The notes beneath the pieces are model-generated. The model was not told where the DNA came from. It saw only the letters and a program-made list of their open reading frames with translations, and made no database searches. The translations under genes and the position numbers were made by a program. A stretch of 64,000 nt of DNA, taken from contig NC_066568.1 of NCBI RefSeq assembly GCF_024679095.1, positions 4,340,218-4,404,217 on the forward strand, written 5' to 3'. Positions 1-10,715 of this stretch are shown here, in pieces; position 1 is the stretch's first letter, and each line of letters begins with the position of its first letter. This stretch comes from Eriocheir sinensis (Eukaryota > Arthropoda > Malacostraca > Decapoda > Varunidae).

Positions 1-190
1 AGGAAAATGATGAAAATACTAGGAAAATGCTGGAAATATTAGGAAAATGCTGGAAATTCTAGGAAAATGCTTGAAATGCTAGGGAAATGCTGGGAAAATG
101 CTGGAAATACTAGGAAATATTAGGAAAATGCTGAAAATTCTAGAAAAATGCTAGGAACAATACGAGGAAAATGTTGGAAAATCCTGAAAA
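1..190. repeat. 20-bp minisatellite, AGGAAAATGCTGGAAATNCT-like
   Basis: About nine degenerate copies of a roughly 20-bp unit (AGGAAAATGCTGGAAAT plus three or four bases) run from the window edge to about 190. The same core, GGAAAATGCTGGAAAT, is the building block of the longer-period array at 3.77-4.28 kb, so the two arrays look related. The array probably continues to the left of the window. Confidence 0.85.
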
Positions 191-579
191 TTTAACATCC
201 ACAAATCACAATCGCAAATTTTCTTCATTTTTTAAAACTTTTTTTGTATTTATATTTGATTTTTTTATTTCATTAGTTTATCATTGATCGTATTTTCTGT
301 TTTTATCTCCGCTTTTCATTCAATTCTTTTTACTAACTTTTTCCTTTTTCTTCTCTTCTTCTTTTTCTCCCTCTTTTTCATGTCCTTCAGATTGGCACTA
401 ATTTCTTTCTAACTCTTTCAATTTCCTCACTCTCTCTATTTTCCTCCTCCTCCTCTTCTTCCTCCTCCTCTTCCTCCTCCTCCTTAACTTTATTTTTTCT
501 CTCTCGTTTCCTAACTTATTTTTTTTTCACTTCCTCTTCGAAATTTTCTTACTTTTCCAAATCCTCTGTCATGGCCGTG

Positions 580-581
<2 letters not shown>
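191..581. other. AT-rich then pyrimidine-rich DNA, no gene seen
   Basis: A T-rich stretch grades into a pyrimidine-rich stretch with a (TCC)n run near 442-482. No frame has protein-like composition and I see no motif. Confidence 0.7.
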
Positions 582-674
<93 letters not shown>

Positions 675-701
675 TTATTTCATTCTTCATTTCTCTGTTT
701 A

Positions 702-786
<85 letters not shown>

Positions 787-844
787 TGATTTCATTCTTT
801 ATTTCTTTGTTTACTCCAATTTATCTTTCTCTCCCTCTCCCCCC

Positions 845-878
<34 letters not shown>
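582..878. repeat. (TC)n runs with a repeated spacer
   Basis: Three (TC)n tracts (about 582-671, 706-783 and 850-878) are separated by near-identical spacers. The spacers begin CAACTTATTTCATTCTT and CAACTGATTTCATTCTT. The spacer plus tract is therefore a higher-order unit of about 115 bp and not a set of independent microsatellites. Poly-(Ser-Leu) frames across it are artefacts. Confidence 0.9.
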
Positions 879-879
<1 letters not shown>

Positions 880-2160
880 ATTCAACAAAAAACAAGACGC
901 CAAGTCCATTACTCTTCAATTTGACCTCAATCTCCCCCCCCCAATGCCCCCTTAAACACGCAATTACTTCCCCCTTTCCTCCCTTTCCCTTCCCTCCCTT
1001 CCCCTACCCTTTACCTGTCTTTCCCTTCCCCTTCCTGTTTCCTTCCTCTTCAAGTTTAACCTCCTTTTCTTTTCCTGTTTGGCTCCTATTTCTTCTTTTT
1101 TTCTTCCTCTTATTCCTTCTTCTCTTCCCTATCCTTCCTTACCTTTTCTATCCTTCCCCTTTCTTTAAGCCTGACCCCTTTGCTCCTCTTTATCGATTTC
1201 CTCTTGCTCCTTTTCTCCTTTTTCCCCATTCTCTTCTTTATCCTCTCTTTCCCTTTCCATCATTCCAGTCCCTTAACGCCTGTCCCCATTTGTTCTCCTT
1301 TATAACTTTCCTCTTCCTCTCTTCTCCCTTTTCCCCTTTCTCTTCTTTATTCTTTCTTTCCCTTTCTATCCTTCCCCTCCTTTTGTTCCTCTCTTGCTTT
1401 TCTCTTCCTGCTCTTCTCCTTTCTCCCTCCTCTTTTCCAACCTGTCTTTCCTTTTCTGTTCCAATTTTCCCTAACATCAAACCCTTTTCATATCTCCTCT
1501 TTGTTTATTCTCCCTCTTTAATCTCCCTTTTCTTCCTTTCCTCTATACTCCCTTCTCCTTCTCCTGCCTTTCCGTACTTTTTTATATTTCCTCCACTTTC
1601 CTATTCTCCCTTTCCTTTTTCTCCCTCTTTCGTCTCGCCTTTCTTCCTTTCATCTGTCTGCTCCCTTCTTCTTCTCCTGCCTTTCAGTACCTTTTTTATT
1701 TCCTCCCCATTTCTCTTCCTCTTTCTCTTCCTTTCCCCTTTCTCTATTTCTCTCACTACCTGCTTCTTCTCTTCCCCTCTTCTCCTCTTCTCTCTTTCTC
1801 TTCCTCCCTTTACCCTCTCCTTTCTTTACCTCTTTTATTTCCTCCCCAATCCTATTCACCTTTCCTCTTCCGCTTTCTCTTTCTCTTCCTCCCTTTCCCC
1901 TTTCTCTATTTCTCTCACTACCCCCTTCTTCTCTTCCCTTCTCTCCCTTTAACATTCCCCCCTCTCATTAACTCCCCTTCCCTACCTTCTCTCTTCCCCT
2001 CTTCTCCTCTTCCCTTTCCCCTCTCCTTAACTCCCATTCCCTACCTTTTCTCTTCCCCTCTTCTAACCTTCCCTCTCTCCGTCTCTCCTTACCTCCCCTT
2101 CCTCCATATAACTCTCTCCTATATATTTCCCCTCTAATCATCATCATCATCATCATCTAC
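879..2160. other. 1.3-kb polypyrimidine tract, no gene
   Basis: The plus strand is overwhelmingly C and T, with short CCTTTC and CTCTTCCC motifs and partial internal repeats. For example, a TTTCTCTCACTACC motif recurs near 1745 and 1911. A 381-codon open frame (807-1952) exists only because purine-containing stop codons are rare in such DNA. It is almost entirely Ser, Leu, Phe and Pro and is not a plausible protein. The tract ends in (ATC)n at about 2140-2157. Confidence 0.8.
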
Positions 2161-2182
2161 CTGTCTCGTTTACTTACCTGTT

Positions 2183-2290
2183 CCCCCCTTATCACACCTG
2201 TACCCCCCACGACCCCCCCCCCCTTACGCACACCTGTCAGCCCCCCTCCCCCCACCTCCCCCTCATTCCTCCCCCCGCCCCCCTTTTCTC
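2183..2290. other. C-run block, potential G-quadruplex on minus strand
   Basis: Many runs of 4 to 12 cytosines are spaced by a few bases, for example near 2184, 2204, 2213, 2240 and 2275. The minus strand therefore carries closely spaced G-runs with quadruplex potential, and the plus strand could form i-motifs. No gene is visible. Confidence 0.6.
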
Positions 2291-2349
2291 ACCTGGACCA
2301 GCCATCTCCTCGCCCCTTTTTCCCATCAACGTGGAATTGGCTTATAAAA

Positions 2350-2790
2350 TTGAGTGAAATGGGCTTCGAGGATCTGTTATTTCGTGCGTCTTTTCTGGGT
2401 TTATTTTCGTTTTTTTTTCTTGTATTGTATTTTTTCCCGATTTTTTCTTTTCGTTTTTTTTTGTCTTTAATTTTTCTTTTCGTATTTTTCTCTTCATTCT
2501 TGTTTTTTTCTATTTTTGTATTTTTTGTCTTTTTTCTGGTTTTGTATTTCTAGTTTCTTTTTGGTATTTCTATTTTCTTTTTTTATGCTTTTTCTCTGTT
2601 CTTTATTGTTTTTTTTTATTGGTGATTCTTTTTCTTTCCGTTATTTTCTTGAACTGATTTTTATTTCATTGTTTTTTATTTTAGTTTTTTCCGTCTTTTT
2701 GCATTTTTTTCAAATTTTTGTTCAATCTGTTCATTTTTTGTTTTACATTTTAGCAATTTGGTTATTTTTCATTATATTTTGGTTTGTTTT
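2350..2790. other. T-rich low-complexity DNA, no gene
   Basis: A T-rich tract with sparse A, C and G. Open frames here are Phe/Leu/Ser-rich by composition only. Confidence 0.7.
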
Positions 2791-2838
2791 CACTACTACT
2801 ACTACTACTACAACTTCTACTACTATCACTACAACTAT

Positions 2839-2875
<37 letters not shown>

Positions 2876-2920
2876 GCCACTACTACTACCACCACCACCA
2901 CCACTACCCCAACCACCACC

Positions 2921-2975
<55 letters not shown>

Positions 2976-2989
2976 TTACTACCACTACT
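2791..2989. repeat. (ACT)n/(ACC)n trinucleotide array
   Basis: About 200 bp of ACT repeats with a central block of ACC variants (about 2888-2935). It reads as poly-Thr, poly-Tyr or poly-Leu in the three plus frames, and all are artefacts of the repeat. Confidence 0.95.
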
Positions 2990-3131
2990 GTAAGGGCCGC
3001 TGCTATATCCATAACTGTTATCCTTTATGACCGTAATTAACTTCTCCCAACGTTTGCTTTTCATTATTCCTGTTTGCATAATATTTACTGTCTCCATTTT
3101 TTGTCTGTCTGTCTGTTTTGTTGTCTGTGTG

Positions 3132-3134
<3 letters not shown>

Positions 3135-3190
<56 letters not shown>

Positions 3191-3345
3191 GTCTGTCTGA
3201 ATGTCTGTCTGTGTGTGTGTATTTATATGTGTGTCTGTGTTTCTGTATGTGTGTATGTGCGTATGTGAATGTGTGTATCTATCTGCCTGTGTGTGTCTGT
3301 GTGTGTGTGTGTGTGTGTGTGTCTATCGATCAGTGTGTAAGTCTC
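3135..3345. repeat. (GT)n microsatellite with decayed flank
   Basis: A pure (GT)n run at about 3136-3188 is followed by a decayed GT/CT mixture and a second short (GT)n run near 3290-3322. Confidence 0.9.
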
Positions 3346-3510
3346 ATTGTATATCTGTCTATCTATTTCTCTTTTGTTTTGTTTTGGTGGAGAAAGAAAA
3401 TGAAAAAGAAAATAAAGTGGGAGAAAAGAAATAGAGGATGATATATATGATTAGTTTCTGTGCCTGTCTGTCTCTTTGTCTTTGTCCCTATTACTGTCTC
3501 TGCCTCTCTT

Positions 3511-3513
<3 letters not shown>

Positions 3514-3602
<89 letters not shown>

Positions 3603-3603
3603 T

Positions 3604-3684
<81 letters not shown>
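3514..3684. repeat. (TC)n microsatellite, about 170 bp
   Basis: Two (TC)n blocks are split by a single imperfection near 3597-3608. Poly-(Ser-Leu) and poly-(Arg-Glu) frames on the two strands are shadows of this repeat. Confidence 0.95.
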
Positions 3685-3689
<5 letters not shown>

Positions 3690-3764
3690 AACAGACAAAC
3701 TAAATCACGAGTTCGCCTGATTGCTAATTTTTCGGCCTTCTTATCCATTACCTCGGGGCGGGAA

Positions 3765-4285
3765 ATGGCGGGAAAATGATGCGGGGAAATGCGGAGAAAT
3801 GCTGGGGTGAAGATAGGAAAATACTGGAAATTAGAGGAAAGAATGAGGTAAATGCTGAGAAATGCTGAAAAGATAGGAAAATGCTGGAATTGCGAGAAAA
3901 ATTAGATAAATGCTAAGAAATGCTGAGAAAGATTGGAAAATACTGGAAATGCAAGGAATATATATGAGGTAAATGCTGATAAATGCTAAGGAAAAGATAG
4001 GAAAATAATGGAAATGCGAGGAAAATGAAATAAATGCTAAGAAATGCTTGGAAAGACTGGAAAATACTGGAAATGCAAGGAATATATATGAGGTAAATGC
4101 TGATAAATGCTAAGGAAAATATAGGAAAATAATGGAAATGCGAGGAAAACGAAATAAATGCTAAGAAATGCTTGGAAAGACTGGAACATGCTGGAAATAC
4201 AAGGAATATATATGAGATAAATGCTGATAAATGCTAAGGAAAATATAGGAAAATAATGGAAATGCGAGGAAAATATGAAAAAATA
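3765..4285. repeat. 124-bp higher-order tandem repeat of a ~62-bp unit
   Basis: The phrase GAGGTAAATGCTGATAAATG recurs at 3966 and 4090, and as GAGATAAATGC at 4214, giving an exact 124-bp period. Each 124-bp unit contains two diverged halves of about 62 bp (TAAATGCTGATAAATG and TAAATGCTAAGAAATG), and each half contains GGAAAAT and GGAAATGC cores. The left part (3765-3960) is more degenerate. Sixty-two is close to three times the 20-bp unit at 1-190, consistent with stepwise growth from that minisatellite. Confidence 0.88.
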
Positions 4286-4306
4286 TAATTGTTTACAAAA
4301 TGAATA

Positions 4307-4309
<3 letters not shown>

Positions 4310-4364
<55 letters not shown>

Positions 4365-4387
4365 CACCTTTCATATCTCGGGTTTCA

Positions 4388-4454
<67 letters not shown>
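4310..4454. repeat. (GA)n and (GT)n microsatellites
   Basis: (GA)n at about 4310-4360 and (GT)n at about 4390-4454 are separated by 30 bp of unique sequence. Confidence 0.95.
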
Positions 4455-4457
<3 letters not shown>

Positions 4458-4527
4458 ACGTCAATATCGCACGTGTCACATACTCGTACTGACATTCCTT
4501 TCGAGAAGGGAAACGAGGAAGACAAGA

Positions 4528-4860
4528 GGTGGAGGAGGAGGAGGAGGAGGAGGAGGAGGAGTCAGGAATGATCTCGCAATAAAGAAGAGGAAATAAGACA
4601 AGGGAAAAATAGAAGGAGGTAAAGAAGGACGAGCAGAAGGAGGAGGAGGAGGAGGAGGAGGAGGAGGAGATCAAGACGAGTACGAAGAGGAGTAGGTAGA
4701 AGGAGGAAAAGAAAGAGGAAAATAATGGCGAGTACTAAGAAGAAGAGGAGGAGGAGGAGGAGCAGGAGGAGGAGGAGATGGAGGAGGAGGAGGAGGAGGA
4801 GGAGGAGGAGGAGGAAAAGAAGCCAAAGAATTCTCTCATCCCGACAGCTGAATGATAGGG

Positions 4861-4926
<66 letters not shown>
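4528..4926. repeat. (GGA)n blocks and (GA)n tract
   Basis: Purine-rich DNA has (GGA)n at about 4530-4560, 4640-4668 and 4745-4815, then (GA)n at about 4863-4926. Glu/Gly/Arg-rich open frames here follow from composition. Confidence 0.9.
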
Positions 4927-4928
<2 letters not shown>

Positions 4929-5029
4929 GTTATCCAAATTTCTCGCCTGAATCAACTTTCGCAAAACGGTTCAAACTTTCTCGAAAACCAACAGGAATCG
5001 AAGGCTAATTGTTTTCCTTTTCTTTCAAC

Positions 5030-5720
5030 TCGCTCTCTTTTTTTTTGCTCGAACTTTCATAAACTGTTTACGCTCTCCCCTTTTTTTCCTATCTACACAT
5101 TCGCTTTCCCCTTCTTTTTCTTTTTTCGTTCCCTTTTTTTTTCATTTTTCCTGTTTGTGTTTTTCTTTATTTTTGCAGTTTTTTTTTTCTTTTCAACATT
5201 ATTTTCTTCCTTTTTTTCTTCTTTTTTCATTCCTTTTTCCTGATCGTCTTTTTCTTTATTTTCCAGTTTTTAGGTTTTTTTCTTTTCAACATTATTTTTT
5301 TCCTTTTTTTCTTTTTGTTTCATTGCCTTTTTTTCTCCTTTTTCCTGTTTGTCTTTTTCTTTATTTTTCCAGTTTTTACTTTTTTTTTCTTATCCACATT
5401 AATTATTTTCCCTTTTTTTTCTCTTTGCACATTTCCTTTTTAACCCACTGCACTATCTTTTTCCTTTTTTCCTCTTCCCTTTTCCACTTCTCCCTTTTTT
5501 TATCATTTCTTTTTCCCTTTTTCCTTCTCAACACTTTCCAGTTCTTTTCCCCTTTTCCTTTTTTCCCTATTCTCATCTTTCCATTTTCCATTTTTTCCTT
5601 ATTTCCCTTCTACGCTTTCCCTCTTCATCCTTTTCCTCTTTCCCCATTTTACTTCTTTATTCCCCCTTACGATTCCCTTTCCTTTTATTTCACGTCACAT
5701 TTTCCCTTTTTCCCCTTAAT
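5030..5720. repeat. Pyrimidine tract with a ~100-bp repeat
   Basis: The phrase TTTTTCTTTATTTT followed by a CAG recurs near 5159, 5249 and 5355, with a shared TTTCAACATTATTTT or related sequence behind it. That is three copies of a roughly 95-105-bp unit. Each copy carries a polypyrimidine run ending in CAG, which resembles a 3' splice acceptor, but no exon is recognisable downstream. The remainder to 5720 is C/T-rich without structure. Confidence 0.65.
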
Positions 5721-5889
5721 GGTGTTACGGTAAATGGGGGAAAACTATCAACACAGGTAAGGAACGTGCGGTAATTGGACATAATCAGGTGTAATCGCGA
5801 TAATGACACGCTGGAAGAGTGCCGCGCAAACCAGGTCATTTGGCACTCAATTACTGGGAGCGCGTGAAAGGCCGGCACTTGATGACATA
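5721..5889. other. Non-repetitive island, unassigned
   Basis: About 170 bp of mixed-composition sequence sits between a pyrimidine tract and a satellite. It includes a CAGGTAAGG site resembling a splice donor near 5753-5761 and a GC-richer stretch near 5810-5875. I cannot assign it to a gene or family. Confidence 0.4.
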
Positions 5890-6800
5890 CTAATACAATT
5901 CATTATCAGAGCCGAAAAAAAAACTACGGTCATTAAAACGTCAGAAAATTGGTGATAATGTATTAGAGGAAGATACTGGAAATGAGAAGAATAAAGCTCA
6001 GTAAAATGATAATGAAAATGACTAGGAAAACTGTTATGGCTTCCGAGGAGAGGTCAGGGCCGAAAAAACTACACCCATAAAGTTACAAAATTGGTGATAA
6101 AATGTTGCAGAGATAATAGATTAGAGGGAGATACTGGAAATGAGAACAATAAAACTCACTAAAATGACATTGATTAAGATAAACTACGATGCGTTTTTAG
6201 TTGAGGTCAGGGCCGAAAAAACTACACCCATAAAGTTACAAAATTGATGATAAAATGTTGCAGAGATAATGGATTAGAGGGAGGTACTGGAAATGAGAAG
6301 AATAAATCTCACTAAAATGACATTGATTAAGATAAACTACGATGCGTTTTTAGTTGAGGTCAGGACCGAAAAAACTACACCCATAAAGTTACAAAATTGG
6401 TGATAAAATGTTGCAGAGATAATAGAGATAATAGGGAGATACTGGAAATGAGAACAATAAATCTCACTAAAATGACATTGATTAAGATAAACTACGATGC
6501 GTTTTTAGTTGAGGTCAGGACCGAAAAAACTACAAAATTAGTGATAAAATGTTGCAGAGATAATGGATTAGAGGGAGGTACTGGAAATGAGAAGAATAAA
6601 TCTCACTAAAATGACATCGATTAAGATAAATTACGATGCGTTTTTAGTTGAGGTCAGGGCCGAAAAAAACTACACACATTAAGTCAGACAATTGATGATA
6701 GTGAGATAATGGTTTAGAGGGAGGTACTGGAAATGATAAAAATAAAACTCACTAAAATGAAAATGATAAGACAAACTGCAATCGCTTCTGAGTTGAGGTC
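5890..6800. repeat. ~153-bp tandem satellite, about six copies
   Basis: The anchor AGGTCAGG(G/A)CCGAAAAAAC begins at 6051, 6204, 6357, 6512 and 6651, with AGGTCAGGCC at 6796. Spacings are 153, 153, 155, 139 and 145. Each unit includes GATAAAATGTTGCAGAGATA, TACTGGAAATGAGAA and GATGCGTTTTTAGTTG. The first copy (from about 5905) is diverged. The central units are the most alike, the usual pattern of unequal exchange. No gene is present. Confidence 0.93.
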
Positions 6801-6822
6801 AGGCCAGCATACTAACTGACCA

Positions 6823-7002
6823 GCGTTGCCCAATCATCGTACACACCGTATTGCAAAACACAACAAAAAAACAAAAAAAAAAACCATCAATCAATAACAG
6901 TTTTAACGCTAACTTTAATATCCTTTCGTTATTTGTGTAGGTACGAGAGTTTCAGGCTTAAAAATGATATACAATGTGGTGAGTACGATAGTCTGGCAAC
7001 GC
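6823..7002. mobile_element. Hairpin (MITE-like) element, copy 1, ~180 bp
   Basis: The ends are inverted repeats. Plus-strand GCGTTGCCCAATCATCGTAC (6823-6842) pairs with GTACGATAGTCTGGCAACGC (6983-7002), matching at 16 of 20 positions. The interior is AT-rich with an A-run near 6865-6885. A second element with the same terminal motif lies 134 bp away (7136-7328). No coding capacity is seen. The family name is unknown to me. Confidence 0.6.
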
Positions 7003-7063
7003 TGTAACTCACCCTCCGATAAACTAAAAGGTCACCACTTCTGCGACATGTACCTCAGCCCCG

Positions 7064-7081
7064 GACCCCCCCCCCCCCCCA
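7064..7081. repeat. poly-C run
   Basis: An uninterrupted run of about 16 cytosines lies between the two hairpin elements. Confidence 0.9.
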
Positions 7082-7135
7082 CTGTGGACACGAAGGGAAG
7101 GTGACCCCGTGGAAGTGGCCGCTGGAGGGGTGACC

Positions 7136-7328
7136 AACGATGCCAGATTGTCGTACTCAGCCGCTTATATTTCCTGACTTCCTACCTCAAAAACTGACTT
7201 CTGGGCTCCATTAACGAAACTCATTTATAGTAATCGTTAAATGAGTTAGATTCGGATGTTTCCTGGCTATAGTAAGGCGTTAGAAACCGGTAAATACTAT
7301 GCTCTGAGTACGATAACCTGGCAACGGT
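7136..7328. mobile_element. Hairpin (MITE-like) element, copy 2, ~193 bp
   Basis: The terminal inverted repeats lie at 7136-7160 and 7304-7328 and match at 21 of 25 positions. They share the core GCCAG..T.TCGTACTCAG with copy 1. A perfect 9-bp palindrome (ACTCATTTA at 7219-7227 and TAAATGAGT at 7238-7246) sits at the exact centre, so the whole unit could fold into one long hairpin. There is no open frame of note. It could be a MITE or a foldback element. Confidence 0.65.
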
Positions 7329-8340
7329 GGTGGTGAGCTTTTAATTCATCGGAGGCAGGGTAGGTATGCTCCCCCGACCTCTGATCACAAGGCCTGGGTA
7401 CGATCTCTGGCCCTAAGTGGTGTTACATAAAGGGATTGCAGGTAGAATATATTAGAGGAAAGATACTGAAAATAATACCGGACAGAAAACAGAGGAAGAA
7501 CTTGAAATATTAAAAGTCAGGGAAAATGTTGGAGAGTAACGTTGGTATTTTAAGACATTTTCGTTTCTCATATCAGCTATTTCTAAAGGTCAAAGAGGAG
7601 GTCAATCGGGTTCTAATGAGTGTTTCTTTAGGTTCATGGTACAGAGGAAGGGTCAAAGTACCACCAGGGTCATAAAAGTACTTCTGGAAATGCCCACAAC
7701 TCCTACGAAAGCCTTGTGAAATATGTGAAATTGGGCTACGAAATGTTTAGTAATACAGCCTTAAATGTTTTAAAATATAATCTGAAAGTGAATCTCAAGA
7801 AAATATTCACACAAAGGTTCTGAAAAAATAACAATCAAGCTCATTAAAAAAAAGTATTGATTATAAACCATATTAAATGAAACGTACCGAGGATATGGCG
7901 TAGAGTAATATTGAAAAGAAAATAAATACTGAAACATTTGCAACTATTAAGTGTCAGTAAATTGATTAAAGATATTCCTGAGAAAATGTTTTTGAGTGAA
8001 AGACACGAAAAATATCGCTCAAGAAAATAATATCTCTAAAACAGAAATTTGAATAAAAAATCGAACAAGAGGAAAAGTTCTTAACATAATCCACTGAAAA
8101 TATTGGAAAAAAAGTTATGAAAAGACTAAAATTGAAAAAAAAGGTCAAAGAAAAGTATGTGAGGGAAGTACGGGAAATAGCTTGATATATATAAGTAATG
8201 GAAAGAAAACACGAATGAAAACTATAAAAAAAAACTCAGTAAATTGAAAGAAAAATGTTAGTTAAAATGCATAAAGCGAAGTAATTAAAATATAGCTAAA
8301 AAATAAATGGAAAAAAAATAAGTGGCAATAAAATGAGGGA
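7329..8340. other. AT-rich intergenic DNA, no gene seen
   Basis: Mixed sequence to about 7440 gives way to A-rich DNA. A phrase near 7392-7415 (GGCCTGGGTACGATCTCTGG) weakly resembles a pol III B box, but no tRNA fold or A box could be paired with it. Short frames here are A/T-composition artefacts. Confidence 0.5.
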
Positions 8341-8690
8341 CGAACAAATTGAATGAAGCGAAGAAAAAAATAAATAAAACAAAAGTTGAAAATAGATAAA
8401 TTTGAATAATAAAAAAATAGATGGAAATAAAAAAAAGGATGAAAAAATTGAATGAATCGAAGAAAATAATAAATAAAACAGAAGTTAAAAACAGATAAAT
8501 TTGAATAATAAAAAAATAGATGGAAATAAAAAAAGGATGAAAAAAATGAATGAATCGAAGAAAATAATAAATAAAACAAAAGTTGAAAATAGATGGAACT
8601 AAAAAAAGGATGAAAAAAATGAATAAAGCGAAGAAAAAATAAATAAATAAAACAAAAGTTGAAAATACATAAATTTGAATAAAAGGAAAC
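8340..8690. repeat. ~98-bp A-rich tandem repeat, about four copies
   Basis: Units share GAAGAAAATAATAAATAAAA followed by CARAAGTT, recurring near 8358, 8460, 8556 and 8630, with GATGGAAATAAAAAAAGGATG between them. The last unit is shortened. Minus-strand Phe/Tyr-rich frames are shadows. Confidence 0.8.
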
Positions 8691-8794
8691 AGAAAAAGTC
8701 TCAACGTAGAACTTGGAGGAAAAAAGAAATTCGAGAAAAAAAAAAATCACTGATTCAACAGAGTAAGAAAAAGTCGAGAAGCAATCAGCGAATT

Positions 8795-8951
8795 AGAAGA
8801 AGAAGAAGAAGAAGAAGAAGAAGAAGAAGAAGAAGAAAAGAAAAAAAGAAAACAATAACCGGCGTCTGAAAAAAAAAATACACGAACGAAATTAACAAAC
8901 TAAAAAAAAAACTCGTATAAAATAAAATAAATAAATAAATAAATAAATAAA
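8795..8951. repeat. (AAG)n and (AAAT)n microsatellites
   Basis: (AAG)n lies at about 8795-8837 and (AAAT)n at about 8926-8952. Confidence 0.9.
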
Positions 8952-9166
8952 ACTTCTAGACCCAAAATGTTAAAACGTTAAAACAAAACTAACCTTCCAC
9001 AAAAGAACATTAACAAAACAAAAAACAACAACAATAAAAAGAATAAGTAGAAAAAAAAATGCAATCGGCTTCTCCAATTCCAATATTTCCACAAAATAAA
9101 AAGAAAAAAAAATACTTTCCCAGAATTCTCAAGTAAGGAAGACTAAGCAAAATATCTACATTCCAA

Positions 9167-9168
<2 letters not shown>

Positions 9169-9246
<78 letters not shown>

Positions 9247-9359
9247 CTTCCCTCCTCATCTCATTTTCACATTCCTTCTTCTTCCTCTTCCTCTTCTTCT
9301 TCCTCTTCTTCTTTTTCCTCTTCTTCTTCCTCATTTATTCCTATCTTCCTTCCTTCCTT

Positions 9360-9411
<52 letters not shown>
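9169..9411. repeat. Two (TC)n tracts around a (TTC)n spacer
   Basis: (TC)n at about 9170-9244 and 9364-9411 flank a CTT/CTTC-rich spacer. Confidence 0.93.
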
Positions 9412-9414
<3 letters not shown>

Positions 9415-9519
9415 TCGTTTCAGGGTGGACAATTAATTACGGGAAGAAGATATGTTTCCCCTTTTTTGGATGACACTAATTAGATACCAACGGATAATTG
9501 CCCCGTTCTTTGATGTGAG

Positions 9520-10330
9520 ATAGATAGACATAGATAGATAAATAGATAGATAGATAGAGAGAGAGAGGGAGAGAGAGTTATAAGGAGAGCGAGAGAGAAA
9601 TATTGTGTTATGATTTCCTCTTTCATTTTAAATTATATCTTTTTCTTTCTGTTGTTTTTGTCTTCGTGATTTCATGTTAGATAGATAGATGGATAGACAG
9701 ATAGATAGATGGTTGGAAAGAGAGGGAAAAAACAGAAATAAAAAAGGAAATTGGGTCACGATTACCTCTTTATTTTTTTTTTATATTATCTTTCTCTGTG
9801 TGCATTGATGTTAGATAGATTGATGGATAGATACAGATAGATGGATGGAAAGAGAGGGAAAAAACAGAAATAGAAAAGGAAATTGTCACAATTCCCTTTT
9901 ATTTTCCTTTTTTCTCTATTATCTTTCTCTGTGTTCTTTAATGTTAGATAGATAGATAGATAGACACAGATAGATGGATAGAAAAAGAGGGGAAAAAACA
10001 GAAATAGAAAAGGAGATTGTCACGATTCCCTTTTATTTTCCATTTTTCTCTATTATCTTTCTAAAACAGAAATAGAAAAGGAGATTGTCTCGATTCCCTT
10101 TTATTTTCCATTTTTCTCTATTATCTTTCTCTGTGTGCTTTCATGTTAGATGGCTAGATAGAGATAGATAGGGATAGAGATGGACAGATACAGAGACAGC
10201 TAGAGAGGAAGAGAGAGACGGGGAAACTGTATCCTAATAGCCTGTCTCATTTTTAACCTGTCTTTCCTTAATGTTAGATAGATAGAGATATAGACACAGA
10301 TAGATGGATAGAAAAAGGGAAAAAGAAGAA
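9520..10330. repeat. ~133-bp tandem repeat carrying GATA microsatellites
   Basis: ATGTTAGATAGATAG-type phrases recur near 9676, 9810, 9943, 10145 and 10273, at about 130-bp spacing apart from one longer unit. Each is followed by a GATA/GACA tract, GAAAAAACAGAAATA and a TTTTATTTTCC(A/T)TTTT segment. An internal direct repeat (about 10008-10063 and 10074-10130) explains the longer unit near 10.1 kb. Confidence 0.8.
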
Positions 10331-10334
10331 ATTG

Positions 10335-10410
10335 GGTAGCGGGCTTTTTTTCATATATGTTTCCTTTTTTTTATGCCCTTGAACTGTCTCCTTTGGTGTA
10401 AAAAAAGATG
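10335..10410 (+). mobile_element. A-tailed retroposon 3' tail (TAGCGGGCTTTTTT family)
   Basis: TAGCGGGCTTTTTT, a T-rich run, GCCCTTGAACTGTCTCCTTT and a terminal A-run form a module. It recurs in the same orientation at 33.09, 35.09 and 35.24 kb. The A-tail suggests the 3' end of a LINE or SINE. I recognise this only as a recurring tail and cannot name the parent element. Confidence 0.55.
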
Positions 10411-10674
10411 TGTCTGCAAAATGTATATACCAAGTTAAATCAGGTTATATTTATGTTTTTTTTTTTTGAGTACGTGTGAGGAACAGACAGAAATAGATGG
10501 AAGAAAGAGAGAAAGAGAGAAAGAAATTATATCGTTATTTTCTCTTATTTTCACTTTTCATGTCTTTGCAAAATAAACACATAAGAAGAAAATCAGAATA
10601 TAGTTAAGTACAGGTGTGTCCAATGCACATAAAAAAAAAAGAAATGTATATAATAGAAAGATTATGAAAATGCT

Positions 10675-10678
<4 letters not shown>

Positions 10679-10715
<37 letters not shown>

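Noticed and set aside
807..1952. 381-codon open frame on plus
   Set aside because: It is the translation of a pyrimidine tract (Ser, Leu, Phe, Pro) in which stop codons are improbable. No domain, and the composition is that of the DNA.
2350..3040. Membrane-protein-like Phe/Leu frame followed by poly-Thr
   Set aside because: The hydrophobic part is a T-rich tract and the Thr tail is the (ACT)n array. No independent support for a gene.
5148..5400. Series of 3' splice acceptor-like sites
   Set aside because: Polypyrimidine plus CAG occurs because the tract is a tandem repeat. No open exon with a donor follows any copy.
7392..7415. Pol III B-box-like GGTACGATCTC
   Set aside because: Two mismatches to the consensus and no A box or tail.
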